Assembly (NCBI GenBank): GCA_020746875.1
Contig: JAGTJL010000018.1
Span: 1,577,608-1,641,607 of the forward strand
DNA from: Rhexocercosporidium sp. MPI-PUGE-AT-0058
Taxonomy: Eukaryota > Ascomycota > Leotiomycetes > Helotiales
DNA length: 64,000 bases
Direction of reading: 5' to 3'
In this document: positions 50,594 through 61,306 of the stretch, in pieces
How the letters are laid out: each line of letters begins with the position of its first letter
Position numbering within the stretch: position 1 is the first letter of the stretch
The notes under the pieces: generated by a model
Database searches by the model: none
What the model was told of the DNA's origin: nothing
The model's input: only the letters and a program-made list of their open reading frames with translations
Program-made: the position numbers and the translations under genes

Positions 50594-51820
50594 GGCGAGT
50601 TTGGACAATAGTGTCTGGTGAGTTTCAACAATCTGAATGTTGATGGTACAGATACACTGGTTTGTGGCAGTACTGATGATGGCTTTGCAAGCTTTGAGAA
50701 CTCGATTTGTTTTTTTTTTAAGTCAATGATTTCCTCTTGGACTCGATTACAGTACAATTCCTTTCAGCCAAGCACAGCTATACAGTCTTGAGACCTCGAG
50801 GAGTCAGTTATTACTGCAAGTTCTTTTTGCCGCTTGCATATTTGCACTTCGTATCACCAAAAACTATGTGCATTCACTCCACATCTGCAATCATTTGAGC
50901 TAAATCAAAGCTGCATCTGAGCAGATTTGAAGAGCTGCATGAGCAACTTTGAACTTATGATTTGGCTTTCTCAAAATCATCTACTCGCAGGATTTAAACT
51001 TTGTGATGAGCAGATTGCGTCGCGCATATGAGCAAGTTTAACCATGCATAGGAGCGGGCTTAATTGAAGTTCAGCATATGTAGCTGTAGGTAAAATGGGC
51101 TTAAAAATGGCTATCATGACAACCTTACGTGAGACTCTTAGTTGAAGATTGCTATCATGATATTCAGCTATATCCACTGTGATCTAGACTTCTGCAGTCA
51201 CGCATGATGGTAATCGCGCCAACGGATATCTTTGCTAGATGTAGTTGACGGCCGATGAGAGAATTTGAGGCAAAATTTAGTAAGTGATAGCACGCACAGG
51301 TCTGCAGAGTGGGATTAGAATAAGTCCATCAATAAGATTGGATCTTTCTAGTGATTGAGGAAGATTCTGTCGACCGAGTATTAGACTTGTGACAGGGGGC
51401 GAGCGGTCCATGCCGAAGGCAATATGCAGGTAGGTTCGGTGTCCGAACGTTTGACAGTGCCAAGGCGTGAACACCGCATAGGGCTGCAGTGGGAATCCCC
51501 ACCTTGGAACTAGCTTCGAGCTCTCTGAACGTATGCTCTTTTATCTAAATGTGATAGAAAGTGGATACATTAGGGGCTTTTTCGGGCTTTGCTAATTGGC
51601 TATAGAAACATAGATCTTCATGTCTTACTGTCAGACCTCCTCTAAGCCCGAGTACTACGAGTATGTATGGTACTTCTAGTTGCATGTGGCAATCCTGTCA
51701 CGGCACCACTTTGATCAATCAAGAAGACATTCACCAAAGATCTATGTAATGTAGGCTTGGCAAATTACGCATCTCATCTGACTAAATCAATTCCTATCTA
51801 CCTAAGGTAAGGTCCACAAT
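50594..51820. other. Intergenic region: promoter of the DHA2 MFS and 3' flank of the NRPS-like gene
   Basis: No coding sequence is recognised. The proximal part holds four TGAGCA-core motifs (see 50918-51036). The distal 600 bp (51200-51820) shows nothing recognisable. Confidence 0.7.
50918..51036 (-). promoter_or_regulatory. Cluster of four TGCTCA motifs upstream of the DHA2 MFS
   Basis: On the minus strand, in the direction of the gene, the sites are TCTGCTCA (50918-50925), GTTGCTCA (50940-50947), TCTGCTCA (51007-51014) and CTTGCTCA (51029-51036). All four face the same way within 119 bp. Similarity to the Mac1 copper-response element is by core only; function is inferred. Confidence 0.5.
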
Positions 51821-54800
51821 TTACCAGCCCGTCCCCGGTCTGATATCGAGAAGTTCGGCATACTTGGTGAAATGTTCATCAGCCTGTAGCTTCTTCAGCT
51901 CCTCTGGTAAGGTTCCCAATTCGAGCTCCACTCCACCATCTGCTCTCAGCGGGTGGACGAGCGAAAATCGGAACCGGCGATGCCCTCGCTCGATCTGTGG
52001 CCGCACCGCTTCTGGCCTGCCTCCAGCAAAAAGGCCACCGCCAAATGAGGAGAGATTCTCTTCCGGTTGCCACAAGATCATGTTGGAAATCATCTCGTTC
52101 ATGTGCTCAAGACCCATGTTCGCCGTTGCTGGCTTCGTGTAATCCTGCATAGATCGTAAGAGAGTGAAGGTATCATGAATCAATGCAGTATTGACTCTCG
52201 CAATTGATTTACGGATCAGATATGCAACTTTGGAAAGACTGGTGCTTGGCGAGCATAACTCTTCCACGGGCATCATCGTCCGGCTCACTATGAGCATGCT
52301 TCCCATGTAAGATGACGGCAACTGCGAGGAGAAGTAGAGCCTGCCGTCGATTGGTATCTCCAGAATGGACATTTCGTCCGGGCCAAAAGTTTGGCCTCGA
52401 ACTTCTTTAGCCACCAGATATCGTGCTCTGATTGATGTGCGCCATAGGAATGCTTGGACAATATCGCTGATTGACGTAGTTTGCCCTTTGACTTCAGGGT
52501 GTGAATTGACGTCTTGTTTAAGCTTTTGCAGATTCTGGCCTGAGATCAAAAAGAAAGTGCTAGCCAGAGAACGATCAGAAGGAGCCCTGGGCCATCTAGG
52601 TTGACGCTGATAAACTGGCCTTGGAGTGAGAAGTGATGTATTATTGATAGCGCTCTTCTTGTTCTCGCCGTTAAGATCTTCGACGGTTTCGTCTGGTGGG
52701 AAGAATGGCAAAAAATCCCATACGGTAGGATCAACCTCATGAACTGCTTTGGCATGCCCCTCCTGCTGGTAGAGAATCTCGGGAAGGTTGTGATTGAAAC
52801 TTTCTGGATCATACCAATCACATTTTGCTGCAAGATCTCCTTGCATATATCTGCAGCTTTCGGCCCAAACTTTGAGAGCTACCATGACGCCTAGACCGTC
52901 GAAACAAGTATGGATGAAGTTTGCGGCTAAAATGCATCCGCCCTCAACAAAGTTGGCATGAGCGACTAAGATGTCTGCGGGCATCTCTGGGAAAGGATAG
53001 CAGTTAAGGACGGTTGTATCTGCAAAGAGCGAAGGTGCAAAATTGGTGTCTCGCATCTTTTGGAATGACGGGAGGACATCTGACATATCCTTGAAGACCA
53101 GTTGTCTTGGATTGGAAGTGGTTGCCAATGAAGGAGGTGGAATTGTGATAGCGTATTCGCCCTTCTTGTAGCCAAACTCATGTTCTGAGGCGTGAATCAT
53201 CTTGCCATCGAGTTCTGGAATGATCTGGAAAGCACGACACAGACCAGCTTGAAGCCCTTTGAAAGCATCTTGAAAGCTGGATCCTGGCGGTAGAGCGAAG
53301 AAGAATGTGAAGCCCATGTAATGGTTTGGATTTACTGCATCAAATGGATTCATCTTGAAGCCAGTCCTGCGCTTGTGTTCACGTATCGCATTTTGAAGAC
53401 CACTTCCATGTGCCGATCCTTCTGTTCCGTTCTCGATGGGCTCTTCGGCGTGGTTCACCAAACCGTTAGGATGCTCAATGCTGTGACCATTCGTTGTTGA
53501 CTTGGCTTGTTGTTGCAATATGGCTGCCAGCTGTGACGAAAACTTGGCCAGTGTTGGATTTGCATACAGGTGCCTTGGAGCAAGCTGTTCTTCTAAACCT
53601 GTAGCTCCTCGAATAATTCTGATAGCTTGGAATACAAGAAGAGAATCTAGTCCCAGGTCAAAGATATCATCGTCTGGCGATGCTGCTTCAATCTCCGGGA
53701 TTATCGATGCGAGAACTTTCCGAACAGATCCCAAAACGGATTCATCTGAAGTCGTGTCTATTGTGATGACATCGAATTCCTCATTGATTGCTGCTGTCTC
53801 CCTTGTGGCGTAGAAGCGATCAATGAACTCTGTGTAGAGTTCCAAAGTGCCTCGGCGCTTGATTGTGGACTTGTCGGTGCGGATGAAGGGTTTGTCTGGC
53901 TCTGCAAAGGCAATGTAGTCTCTCTGCAGCCTGGTCTTTTGGAAACCAGAGTTGTTCGCACGTTCCACAATCTCCCAGATGCTGTCAAATAGTTCAATGT
54001 TTCTGGTTGAAGGGTCTTTCAATTCGATGAGCAATCCTGCCTGCGGTTTGCCGCTTCCAATGACCAGGCAGCCATCGATTGCAGGATGTGTTGTGATCAA
54101 TGCCTCTATATCCGAAGGCGCGATCTTGTATCCGTTGGACAAGACAACTGCATCATCACTTCTTCCTTTGTAAGCAAACAAATACGGCTTAGAGGGATGT
54201 CGTCTGTAAAGGTCTTTGAGATTGACAGATTGTTGGTCAGGAAAAGTATAGAAGATGCCTTGGAACAAATCCCATTGAGCCTTTCGGTGCACCCAGTGCT
54301 CGAAGACACCCGGCTCGATCTCTTTGAATTCGAAACCAGCATGAGGATGGAATGCAAACCAATGCCAGTCTTCTCGCTCAGGCCAAAGATTGCCCATAAA
54401 TAAGCCTTCGGTAGTTCCTGTTAGGTTCATGACCCTGACGACATCGTTGACTTTTGTGACGATACTCGGACTTACGGGACCTAAATTCGAGCCAAAGTTA
54501 GTTTCATAATCAATGTGATAGGGCATTCATATGGTGCTTACCGCCAGATACACAGATGAATTTGGCAGAAGCGAATTTTGCCAAAACTGCTGGAGTTTCG
54601 CCTAGCTCATCGGCGAGTGATGGGACCAGATGCCAAATATTGATTTTGGCATGATCAAGAACATTTTCAATAAGAGACATGTTGGGCAAAACTCCGGCAG
54701 GACCCAGAACGCAGTGAAGCTTAAAGAATGCGGGTACGACAACGTCCATGAGCATACCAGCTCCCTGAAGTTTTGAAAGTATCAGCTTTCGTTTCTAGTT

Positions 54801-55738
54801 CTAATGTACCAACGCACACTGGCACAAGGTAAGTTGAAAAAGCAAAATTACTCACGTGGCTCATTGGAAAAGAGGAGTATATTGTGTCTCCTTCATTCCA
54901 GTTATCAGTCCATGGTGCCAACCCTTGATCTCCATCAGTTGGAGGCAGCAAGCGTACAGCGTCCAAAGACCCAATCAATCCATGAGTCCAAGAGATTGGT
55001 TTTGGAACCCCTGTGGTACCAGATGTATGGGTGATCAAAAAAGGCTCGTTCACGGCTTCTAGGAAAGTCTTCTGGAAGGAAAATGGCTCCGTAGTTTCAG
55101 CATCGAGAAGGTCTTCTAGTGCAGGCAATTCAAGAACCATCATGGACTTTTGCTTCGTGAACGTCTCAACCAAAGGCAGCGCTGGTTGTCCATGAGGCTT
55201 AATCCATATGCCGCATCCAGCTGCATTGAGAACTGCCAAAGCACCTTCAGCAGTGTTTTTGGGTGACAGAAACAGGGCCTATGTGAAAAGAATATAAGTT
55301 GTCTCTTCTCTCATCATGTCATGACGCTGGACAACTTACTGCGCAATTAGCTTTGATAGCACCGTAGATCAATAGAATGTGTCGGAGATCATCTTTTATC
55401 ATGTTAGTAAGCAACTAATTTTGCACTCAAGGTCGCGGTCATAACTTACGAGGGCCAATATAACCAACTGGCAAGATTCTTTTGCTGATGTCACCATGAT
55501 CTTCGCCATTGGCTCCATTCTGATCTCTCTTTTGTCCCCTGATCTGATTATGCAACCACCAAGCAGTCTTGTCAACGGCTTTAGCAAATGCACGAGCAGA
55601 AATGGTCTGAAAGTAGGCAGTATCATTTGGAAAAGATGCCAAGGAGTATATTGTTCGATCAGGCTCAGCAAGAGCTAAGGTTTCCAAAATCTGAGGAATC
55701 AGCCTTTTGCCATACTGTTGTTGGTTGTCGATAGTCAT
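51821..55738 (-). CDS. NRPS-like enzyme: adenylation - carrier protein - BAHD-type acyltransferase
   Basis: Five exons: 55738-55450, 55392-55340, 55278-54856, 54764-54542 and 54480-51821. The ATG at 55738 is chosen, and all junctions keep frame (SGG|PVSPS). The product has 1215 residues. The adenylation domain shows A3 ITHTSGTTGVPKP (195-207), A5 NLTGTTEG (348-355) and A7 YKGRSDDAVVLSNG (433-446). A carrier domain follows with the phosphopantetheine site DLGLDSLL (Ser609). The C-terminal 500 residues form a BAHD/transferase domain with HTCFD (HxxxD, 853-857) and SFGGG (1141-1145) in the place of DFGWG. There is no condensation, reductase or thioesterase domain. This is the A-T-transferase half of CrmA-type hybrids, here without the ICS. 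It likely activates an acid and passes it to an alcohol or amine. It is divergent from the ICS gene, 709 bp apart. Confidence 0.9.
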
Positions 55739-56447
55739 TGCAATTGAGGGGTGCACTATTGTTTGTGAGCTTCGTCGTTTCAGCTGTTAAGTGGTAACTT
55801 GGATTTGTTGTGATGAGCAATGTTAACAACTCGTCGGGTCTCCACAGCCTATTATATCGGGTGTTTATATTTCAAATTTGTCAATGTCATGAATACCCTC
55901 AACGTGAGGCTAGCAAGAGAACTTGTGTAATTTAGCGCCGAAGACTTCCTTAATTGTTTTGTAATTTATGTACGGTTTTGTTTCAGCTGTCCAATCGGAC
56001 AATCTCGCTCTCGATTACCATTTTTTTGACCTTGTAATATCCACAATTTTCTATCAGAAAAGTATGCAGAGGATCATGCAGAAAGCTGCATGGATGACAA
56101 CAGATAGTGTGATGGATGTCTCATATGCATATGAATAGAGCTTGCATAAGATGGCACTTGCATATCGGAAGAACAGCGAGGGTTTGAGCAAGTTTTGTTT
56201 TGGAAAAGCTTGTGCCGGGTTGACATGTGAGCCATATTGAGTCCTTAGTGGCTTAACAAAGGATTCTTACTGCGTCTGTAAAGTGGTTCTCTTTGAGCAT
56301 TGCTTTACGTACTGGATATTGAATATTCTGAAGGATCTACATAAATTGTGATCAAGCATCTAGGTGTCTCTATAGGTCGTTGACTAAAACTTCCCAGTGA
56401 TTTGGCTTTCCCCCACCTCCAAGAATTTCCCCATACCGTATCACTCT
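55739..56447. promoter_or_regulatory. Bidirectional promoter between the NRPS-like and ICS genes with three TGAGCA motifs
   Basis: A 709-bp divergent spacer. Motifs are TGAGCAAT (55814-55821), TGAGCAAG (56185-56192) and TGAGCATT (56294-56301), with the same core as in the two MFS promoters. On the minus strand they read ATTGCTCA, CTTGCTCA and AATGCTCA. The first two differ from the yeast Mac1 site TTTGCTCA at one base. A shared promoter would keep the two separate enzymes co-expressed. Confidence 0.55.
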
Positions 56448-59159
56448 ATGGACTTTGCTCCAGCCATATCTCCGGGCATGAATACCCAAGCTCTTAGCAA
56501 TGGGTGGTCCACCACTCTCTATGACAGTGAGGCTCCCAACAGCATTACCGATAGTCTGGCACAATTGAACGTCACAAGGAACCCTTCTGAGAGCATTGCA
56601 AACATGGCTTCGAACAACCAACCTTCGGAAGCGGAGGACATCTCTATTGGTCTTATGTCCACCAAAATTTTGGAAATCATCTTCGATTACGCTTTGAACA
56701 AATTTGACGATTGTCGAGACCGACTTGAGGCCGGAAGATCCAAGTTCATATCAGTTCTCAACAATTTTGTCAGAAGAGATGCTCGAATAGATATGTGTCT
56801 TCCAGCATTTCCCTTCAAATCAGCCAACAAAGTCTACAAAGCTTTCGGCTTCCTACCCGACAAGGCTGAGGAGATAGCCCTGGCCCGATTGCATGACATG
56901 TGCAGACGCATTGAGGAGATTTACAGCCCGGGTGCTCAACTCGTCATCGTTTCAGATGGTCTTGTTTACAATGGTTTGTTCCAAAACATTTATCGTTAAC
57001 TCTTGCTGATAAGGATTCTAGACTTGTTAAGCATATCCGATAGACACACCTGGCTCTATGGCCAGGCTCTACGAGAAATGGCAACTGAAAAGGGTTTTAC
57101 CAACATTGCATTCTCTAGACTGCTAGACTTTGTCGATTTCAACTTGCCGAAAGCTTTGGACGAGATTCACTATGTCGCCAATGCCACTAACTTTCGTCGG
57201 TTCATCCTCAACAAGTTTGGCAACGATGATCTGGACGTTGATCAGCTGATTGCCACTGACGAAGACACTCGACTGACCTATCAAGGATATCGAAGATTCT
57301 TGATGTCAGACTTGAGATACATCTTCACCCTCGGCGGAAGTCGGACTAGTAACTCGTACAAGAGGGAGACAAAATACTTGGCTAAACAAATGCTTGTTCG
57401 AGGATATGTAAGTGGAAAAGAGCAAGAGATTTGGAGAATCGAGTCGCTGACATTTTTCTCTGGGAATAGGCTTTTGCGGGAGCAATCAAACAGAGCTTCC
57501 CAAATCATCTGCGACTTTCTATCCACCAGTCTACCGGAGAGCACAAGGTTTCGATGAGTTTGCTAAATACCAAAACTGGGTTCACGACTCCTTGGCACTG
57601 CAGTGTCGCTCTGATGGCGGATGGAGAATGGATGAGTGCACCAATGGGGGATTTTAAGGAGAATCCTAGAATGAAAATCATCAATGAGAATGGTCGTCCA
57701 AGTTACTTTCGAGAAATGGCAGAGGAGGAATTCCAAGAAGAAGAACGAAGGTTAGAAGCGCAATCGGCACAGCTAATTGAGAAGTCAGTAGATGAACAGA
57801 GTCAGGGGCAAGAGAGAAATGAAAACTTTTTCCAATGGGAAGATCTTACTTATGATGTCCAGAATGGCGAAAAGACAAAACGGCTTCTGGATCATGTCGA
57901 TGGATGGCTTAGAGGTGGAACACTGACGGCATTGACTGTATGTGTCTTTTTTCGTTCTTCCGTTGATTATACTGATGAGAACATCTCTTAGGGGGTTAGT
58001 GGAGCTGGTAAAGCCAGTTTGCTCGATGTAATCGCCAATCGTTCGACTTCCGGTGTCGTCCATGGCGATATTTTAGTGAACGGTAAGATTCGAAACATGT
58101 CCTCAAGGAACACGGCGGGAGTTGTCCATCAGCAAGATTTGCAGTTTGCTACTGCGACTGTCAAAGAAGCGTTGATCTTCAGTGCTGTCTTGAGGCAACC
58201 AAAGACAACTCCCTACGCTGAGAAGATCACTTATGTTGAAGAAGTGATCAGCCTCATTGGGATGGAAGCACATGCGGACTCAGTCATTGGAACATCTGGA
58301 GAAAGTAAGTACTTAGGCTCTTGCCTTACTGAATGCTGATCATCTTCCAGATTTAAATACCGAACAAATGAAGCGACTGGCAATCGGGATTGAGCTTGCT
58401 GCCAGACCCACTTCGCTGCTTTTGCTCCATCAACCACTCGCAAGTGAGTAATATTGGAATCAAAAGTAGATCTGGTCCACTGACTTAGTATACTCCAACG
58501 CAGACCTCGATAGTCAAGCTGCTATTTCCATATGCACCCTCCTACGCAGGCTTGCAAAAACCGGCCTAGCTATCTTATGTACTGTCAATCAACCTTCTAA
58601 ACGGATTCTTCAGTCTTTTGATCGACTGATTCTGCTTGCCAAGGGAGGTAAGCAGCTATACTTCGGTAAGATAGGTGCTTCTTGCAAGACTATGACCAGC
58701 TACTTCGAACGACAGGGAGCCAGACCGTGCAACGCAGATGAGAACCCTGCAGAATGGATGCTTGAGATCACTGGCTCCACCGCTGATTCTGAAGGTCAAC
58801 AAGACTGGTCGGAAATCTGGAAAATTTCTCCAGAGCGTCAGGCCATGAAAAGTAAACTTGGTCACTTGAAGGGAAAGCTTTCGGGACGGCTAGACTTGGT
58901 TACTAGTCTCAGCACCTCAGATATAGTGCAGGAATCTGCAGCTGCATTAGATGCGATAGAACTTCAGCGTGAGTCAGAACTTGGTGTTTTTCATTTCATT
59001 TTCTCGGTATATCTAACACCAGTCCAGGCACTTTCCACAGGTATCTTTTCTTGGAAAACATACAAGTACCGTTACATTCTCCAAAACCCGATGCTTGTAG
59101 GTGTTGGCTCACAAATCATGCTTCTGTACATCGTCCAGCATACCTACTCTAAAGAATAA
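56448..59159 (+). CDS. Isocyanide synthase (DIT1/PvcA family) fused to a PDR-type ABC nucleotide-binding domain
   Basis: Six exons: 56448-56973, 57022-57407, 57470-57937, 57992-58304, 58351-58443 and 58504-59159. The total of 2442 nt encodes 813 residues with consistent phases. The ICS domain (about 65-390) has LPAFPFKSANK (119-129), YSPGAQLVIVSDGLVYND (159-176), RLSIHQSTGEHKVS and TTPWHCSVALMADGEW. It ends in NENGRPSYFRE inside exon 3. The same exon continues through a Glu-rich linker into FQWEDLTYDVQNGEKTKRLL and a PDR NBD2: Walker A GVSGAGKAS (461-469), Q-loop HQQDL, signature NLNTEQMKRL (565-574), Walker B position LLLLHQP (587-593), D-loop LDSQ, switch TVNQPS (622-627). It stops after two weak hydrophobic stretches, with no full membrane domain. 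ICS enzymes convert an amino-acid amine to an isonitrile. Fusion to an ABC module is not an arrangement I know. Confidence 0.88.
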
Positions 59160-59644
59160 AGATCTTCGATCAATGCCCATTACTGAACAATCTCGTTGCC
59201 TCGTGTATGTATCAATAGCTGGTACCATGCGTCGAATCAAGCCTGAATCTAGCACCGTCATGATTATGGCCGTAGTGACCTTGCGGATTTCTTCTCGCCG
59301 TGCAACGTGTAGTTTTACATTTACTGCTCCCCCTTTCGTAGTCAAACTGGCTCTACCGCTGGCAGCGATGGTGTCTACGCCGCATTTCAGAAACTGTTGG
59401 AGCTATTGTAATCACCCGACTCTCTCAGGTATACCAAAGGACAACCAAGTTGAAGCTTCAATGACGCTGGCATCGGTCTGAAACTGCGAAAGACTCACAG
59501 ATTGGGCATGCATTCTGGGATTTTCAACAATGTTACAGATGAAAGTATTGGTTGAATTCCAAGAGACCACTATGTAGATCTAGTTGGATTTGGATCTTTT
59601 CATTGTTAACTATTGCTACTAGATAAGACTCTGGACATTCAGAG
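59160..59644. other. Convergent intergenic region
   Basis: Lies between the stops of the ICS-ABC gene and the hydrolase. I looked for a continued ABC membrane domain in all three forward frames and saw none with confidence. The short ORFs carry no motif. Confidence 0.6.
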
Positions 59645-60700
59645 TCAAGCTTGAGTTGTCATGATTCTCTGAAACCAATTCCTTTTCGCTGCTCTCGCTA
59701 ACTGAATAAGCGGATGCTCGGGCTTATTGACCATTTCGAAAATATGGTAAGCTCCTGGCCAGATATGCAACTCGCAGGTGGAACCACCTCGCCACATATT
59801 CGTAGCAAACTGTACCGCTTGATCGCGAAGAACTTCGCACTCGCCAGCATCAATGTAAGTAGATGGCAAATTGGAATAATCCTCAGCCCGAGCTGGTGCT
59901 TGGTAAGGTGTGACTTGAGAAGTCCCACGAATATTTGGAAGCACAAGATCCCAACAGGCACGAACCCATTTCGTGCTGGTTGGGTTGCCATATTCAAATT
60001 GCTGATCTGACAACGTTTCGCACTGATCGTCGAGTTGAGGCGCATACAACATCAGACCTTTGATAGGAACCGAAGGTGACTTCCTGTCTCTTGCCATGAG
60101 ACAAACTGCTGCTGCCACTATCCCGCCACCAGATATGCCAAAAAGCACAATCTGTGCTGGGTCGATTCCTAGGCTGGTGGCATTGTCAGAGATCCAAACA
60201 AGCCCAGTATAGCAGTCTTCGCTCGGCCCTGGTTGGGGCGTTTCTGGCGAAAGGCGAAACTCGACAGAGACCACAACGCAGTCAATGCCTTCAAGAAGGT
60301 CAATGATAGGTGTAAGCGCTGTAAATCTGTCGCCACTGACCAGGCCACCTCCATGCATATGATACAAAACGGGCCGTGGAGTTTCCTTGGATTCCTTTGG
60401 TGTGAAAACGGAAAGAATGATGGTGTTGCCGTCTGGTCCAGGAATTGAATGTTCTTCATGGAGTAGATATGGCTTGTCTCTGAGGACCGTATCCGCATTA
60501 AAGATCATATCCTCCGTGTCGCCATGTGGACATTGGTGTTCTTCCTTTGAGATGCCACGCATCAAGTCAAGATCGAACTCCTCAGGAATAGTGGTAGCAT
60601 CCAGGACTTCTACAAGATCAGGGTCGTAAATTGGACGAGGAAGTGTGATTCGTGAATCAAGCTTGGCAGCCTGGCTATATGGGTGAGGGTATGGTGCCAT
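59645..60700 (-). CDS. Alpha/beta hydrolase, hormone-sensitive-lipase family (abhydrolase_3)
   Basis: An intronless ORF of 351 residues from the ATG at 60700. It has the oxyanion-hole motif HMHGGG (HGGG at 116-119) and the nucleophile elbow FGISGGG (Ser190). The acid region is DAGECEVLRDQ, where Glu289 takes the usual Asp place, as in many fungal members. The catalytic His lies in PGAYHIFE (His319). There is no signal peptide, so it is likely cytosolic. It probably hydrolyses a carboxylic ester, and in this cluster could deacylate an intermediate or shunt made by the acyltransferases. The hydrolase is divergent from the AATase-like gene with a 606-bp spacer. The class is certain, the substrate unknown. 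Confidence 0.9.
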   Translation of the reverse strand: MAPYPHPYSQAAKLDSRITLPRPIYDPDLVEVLDATTIPEEFDLDLMRGISKEEHQCPHGDTEDMIFNADTVLRDKPYLLHEEHSIPGPDGNTIILSVFTPKESKETPRPVLYHMHGGGLVSGDRFTALTPIIDLLEGIDCVVVSVEFRLSPETPQPGPSEDCYTGLVWISDNATSLGIDPAQIVLFGISGGGIVAAAVCLMARDRKSPSVPIKGLMLYAPQLDDQCETLSDQQFEYGNPTSTKWVRACWDLVLPNIRGTSQVTPYQAPARAEDYSNLPSTYIDAGECEVLRDQAVQFATNMWRGGSTCELHIWPGAYHIFEMVNKPEHPLIQLARAAKRNWFQRIMTTQA

Positions 60701-61306
60701 CTCGACGTTTGCAGGCAGAAATTCTTGTTGATTTCGAATGTAAGATGATTCTTGGTAGCTGTGTAATCACTTGTCTTTCAAAATTGATTCAAAGTCATCA
60801 AAGAATGAAAATATACCGCGCCTTCGAATGCCGCAGAAACCAAAACGCCAAGAGTAATTTCTCAGACCATGTCCCGCTCATGATGCAAGAGAAAATATTA
60901 GCACCGGAGCTCCTCGTATCTGCATGACAAGATGTGCGACAAGCTGCATGAGCGCACTGCAGCTGTTGTATAGCCAAGTCAGCTGCACACAACCTTGACG
61001 CCGTAAAGCCCACTTTCGCCAAGGCTTATGCACATGAGGAGATTCGAGGCAGTTTATTCATGACTACCGATTCCGGACACGGGAAAGGATCAGAATGAGG
61101 ATAGTTGCAGTTAAATGTTGCTGAAGTGTGATTCCGAAGTGGAAGCAACGAAATCCTTACGCCTTTGTCCATGCCCACTGAACTTCCATCACAAGAATTC
61201 CCATCGCTTGTGTTTTGATGACAAGTTGATCGATGCTAGAGAATTCGCTGTATCCATTCACTCCTTTGCCTCACGCGTAGGATCGAATACTTTTCTCGGT
61301 ATCATC
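60701..61306. other. Bidirectional spacer between hydrolase and acyltransferase
   Basis: A 606-bp divergent promoter region. No exact TGCTCA core was found; the nearest are CGCTCATG (about 60877) and TGAGCGCA (about 60949). No other element is supported. Confidence 0.6.

Noticed and set aside
51821..55738. Siderophore NRPS, suggested by the neighbouring siderophore-type transporter
   Set aside because: There is no condensation domain with HHxxxDG, no multi-module layout and no ornithine monooxygenase or GNAT acyltransferase nearby; the domain set is A-T-BAHD.
56974..57021. TAA stop ending the ICS ORF at 56999
   Set aside because: It lies inside a 48-bp intron (GTTTGT...TTCTAG) whose removal restores the conserved SDGLVYND sequence in frame.
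57554..59159. A separate ABC transporter gene starting at the ATG at 57554
   Set aside because: That ATG lies inside the ICS domain (HKVSMSLL). The preceding intron 57408-57469 joins ICS exon 2 in frame, and no stop separates ICS from the NBD.
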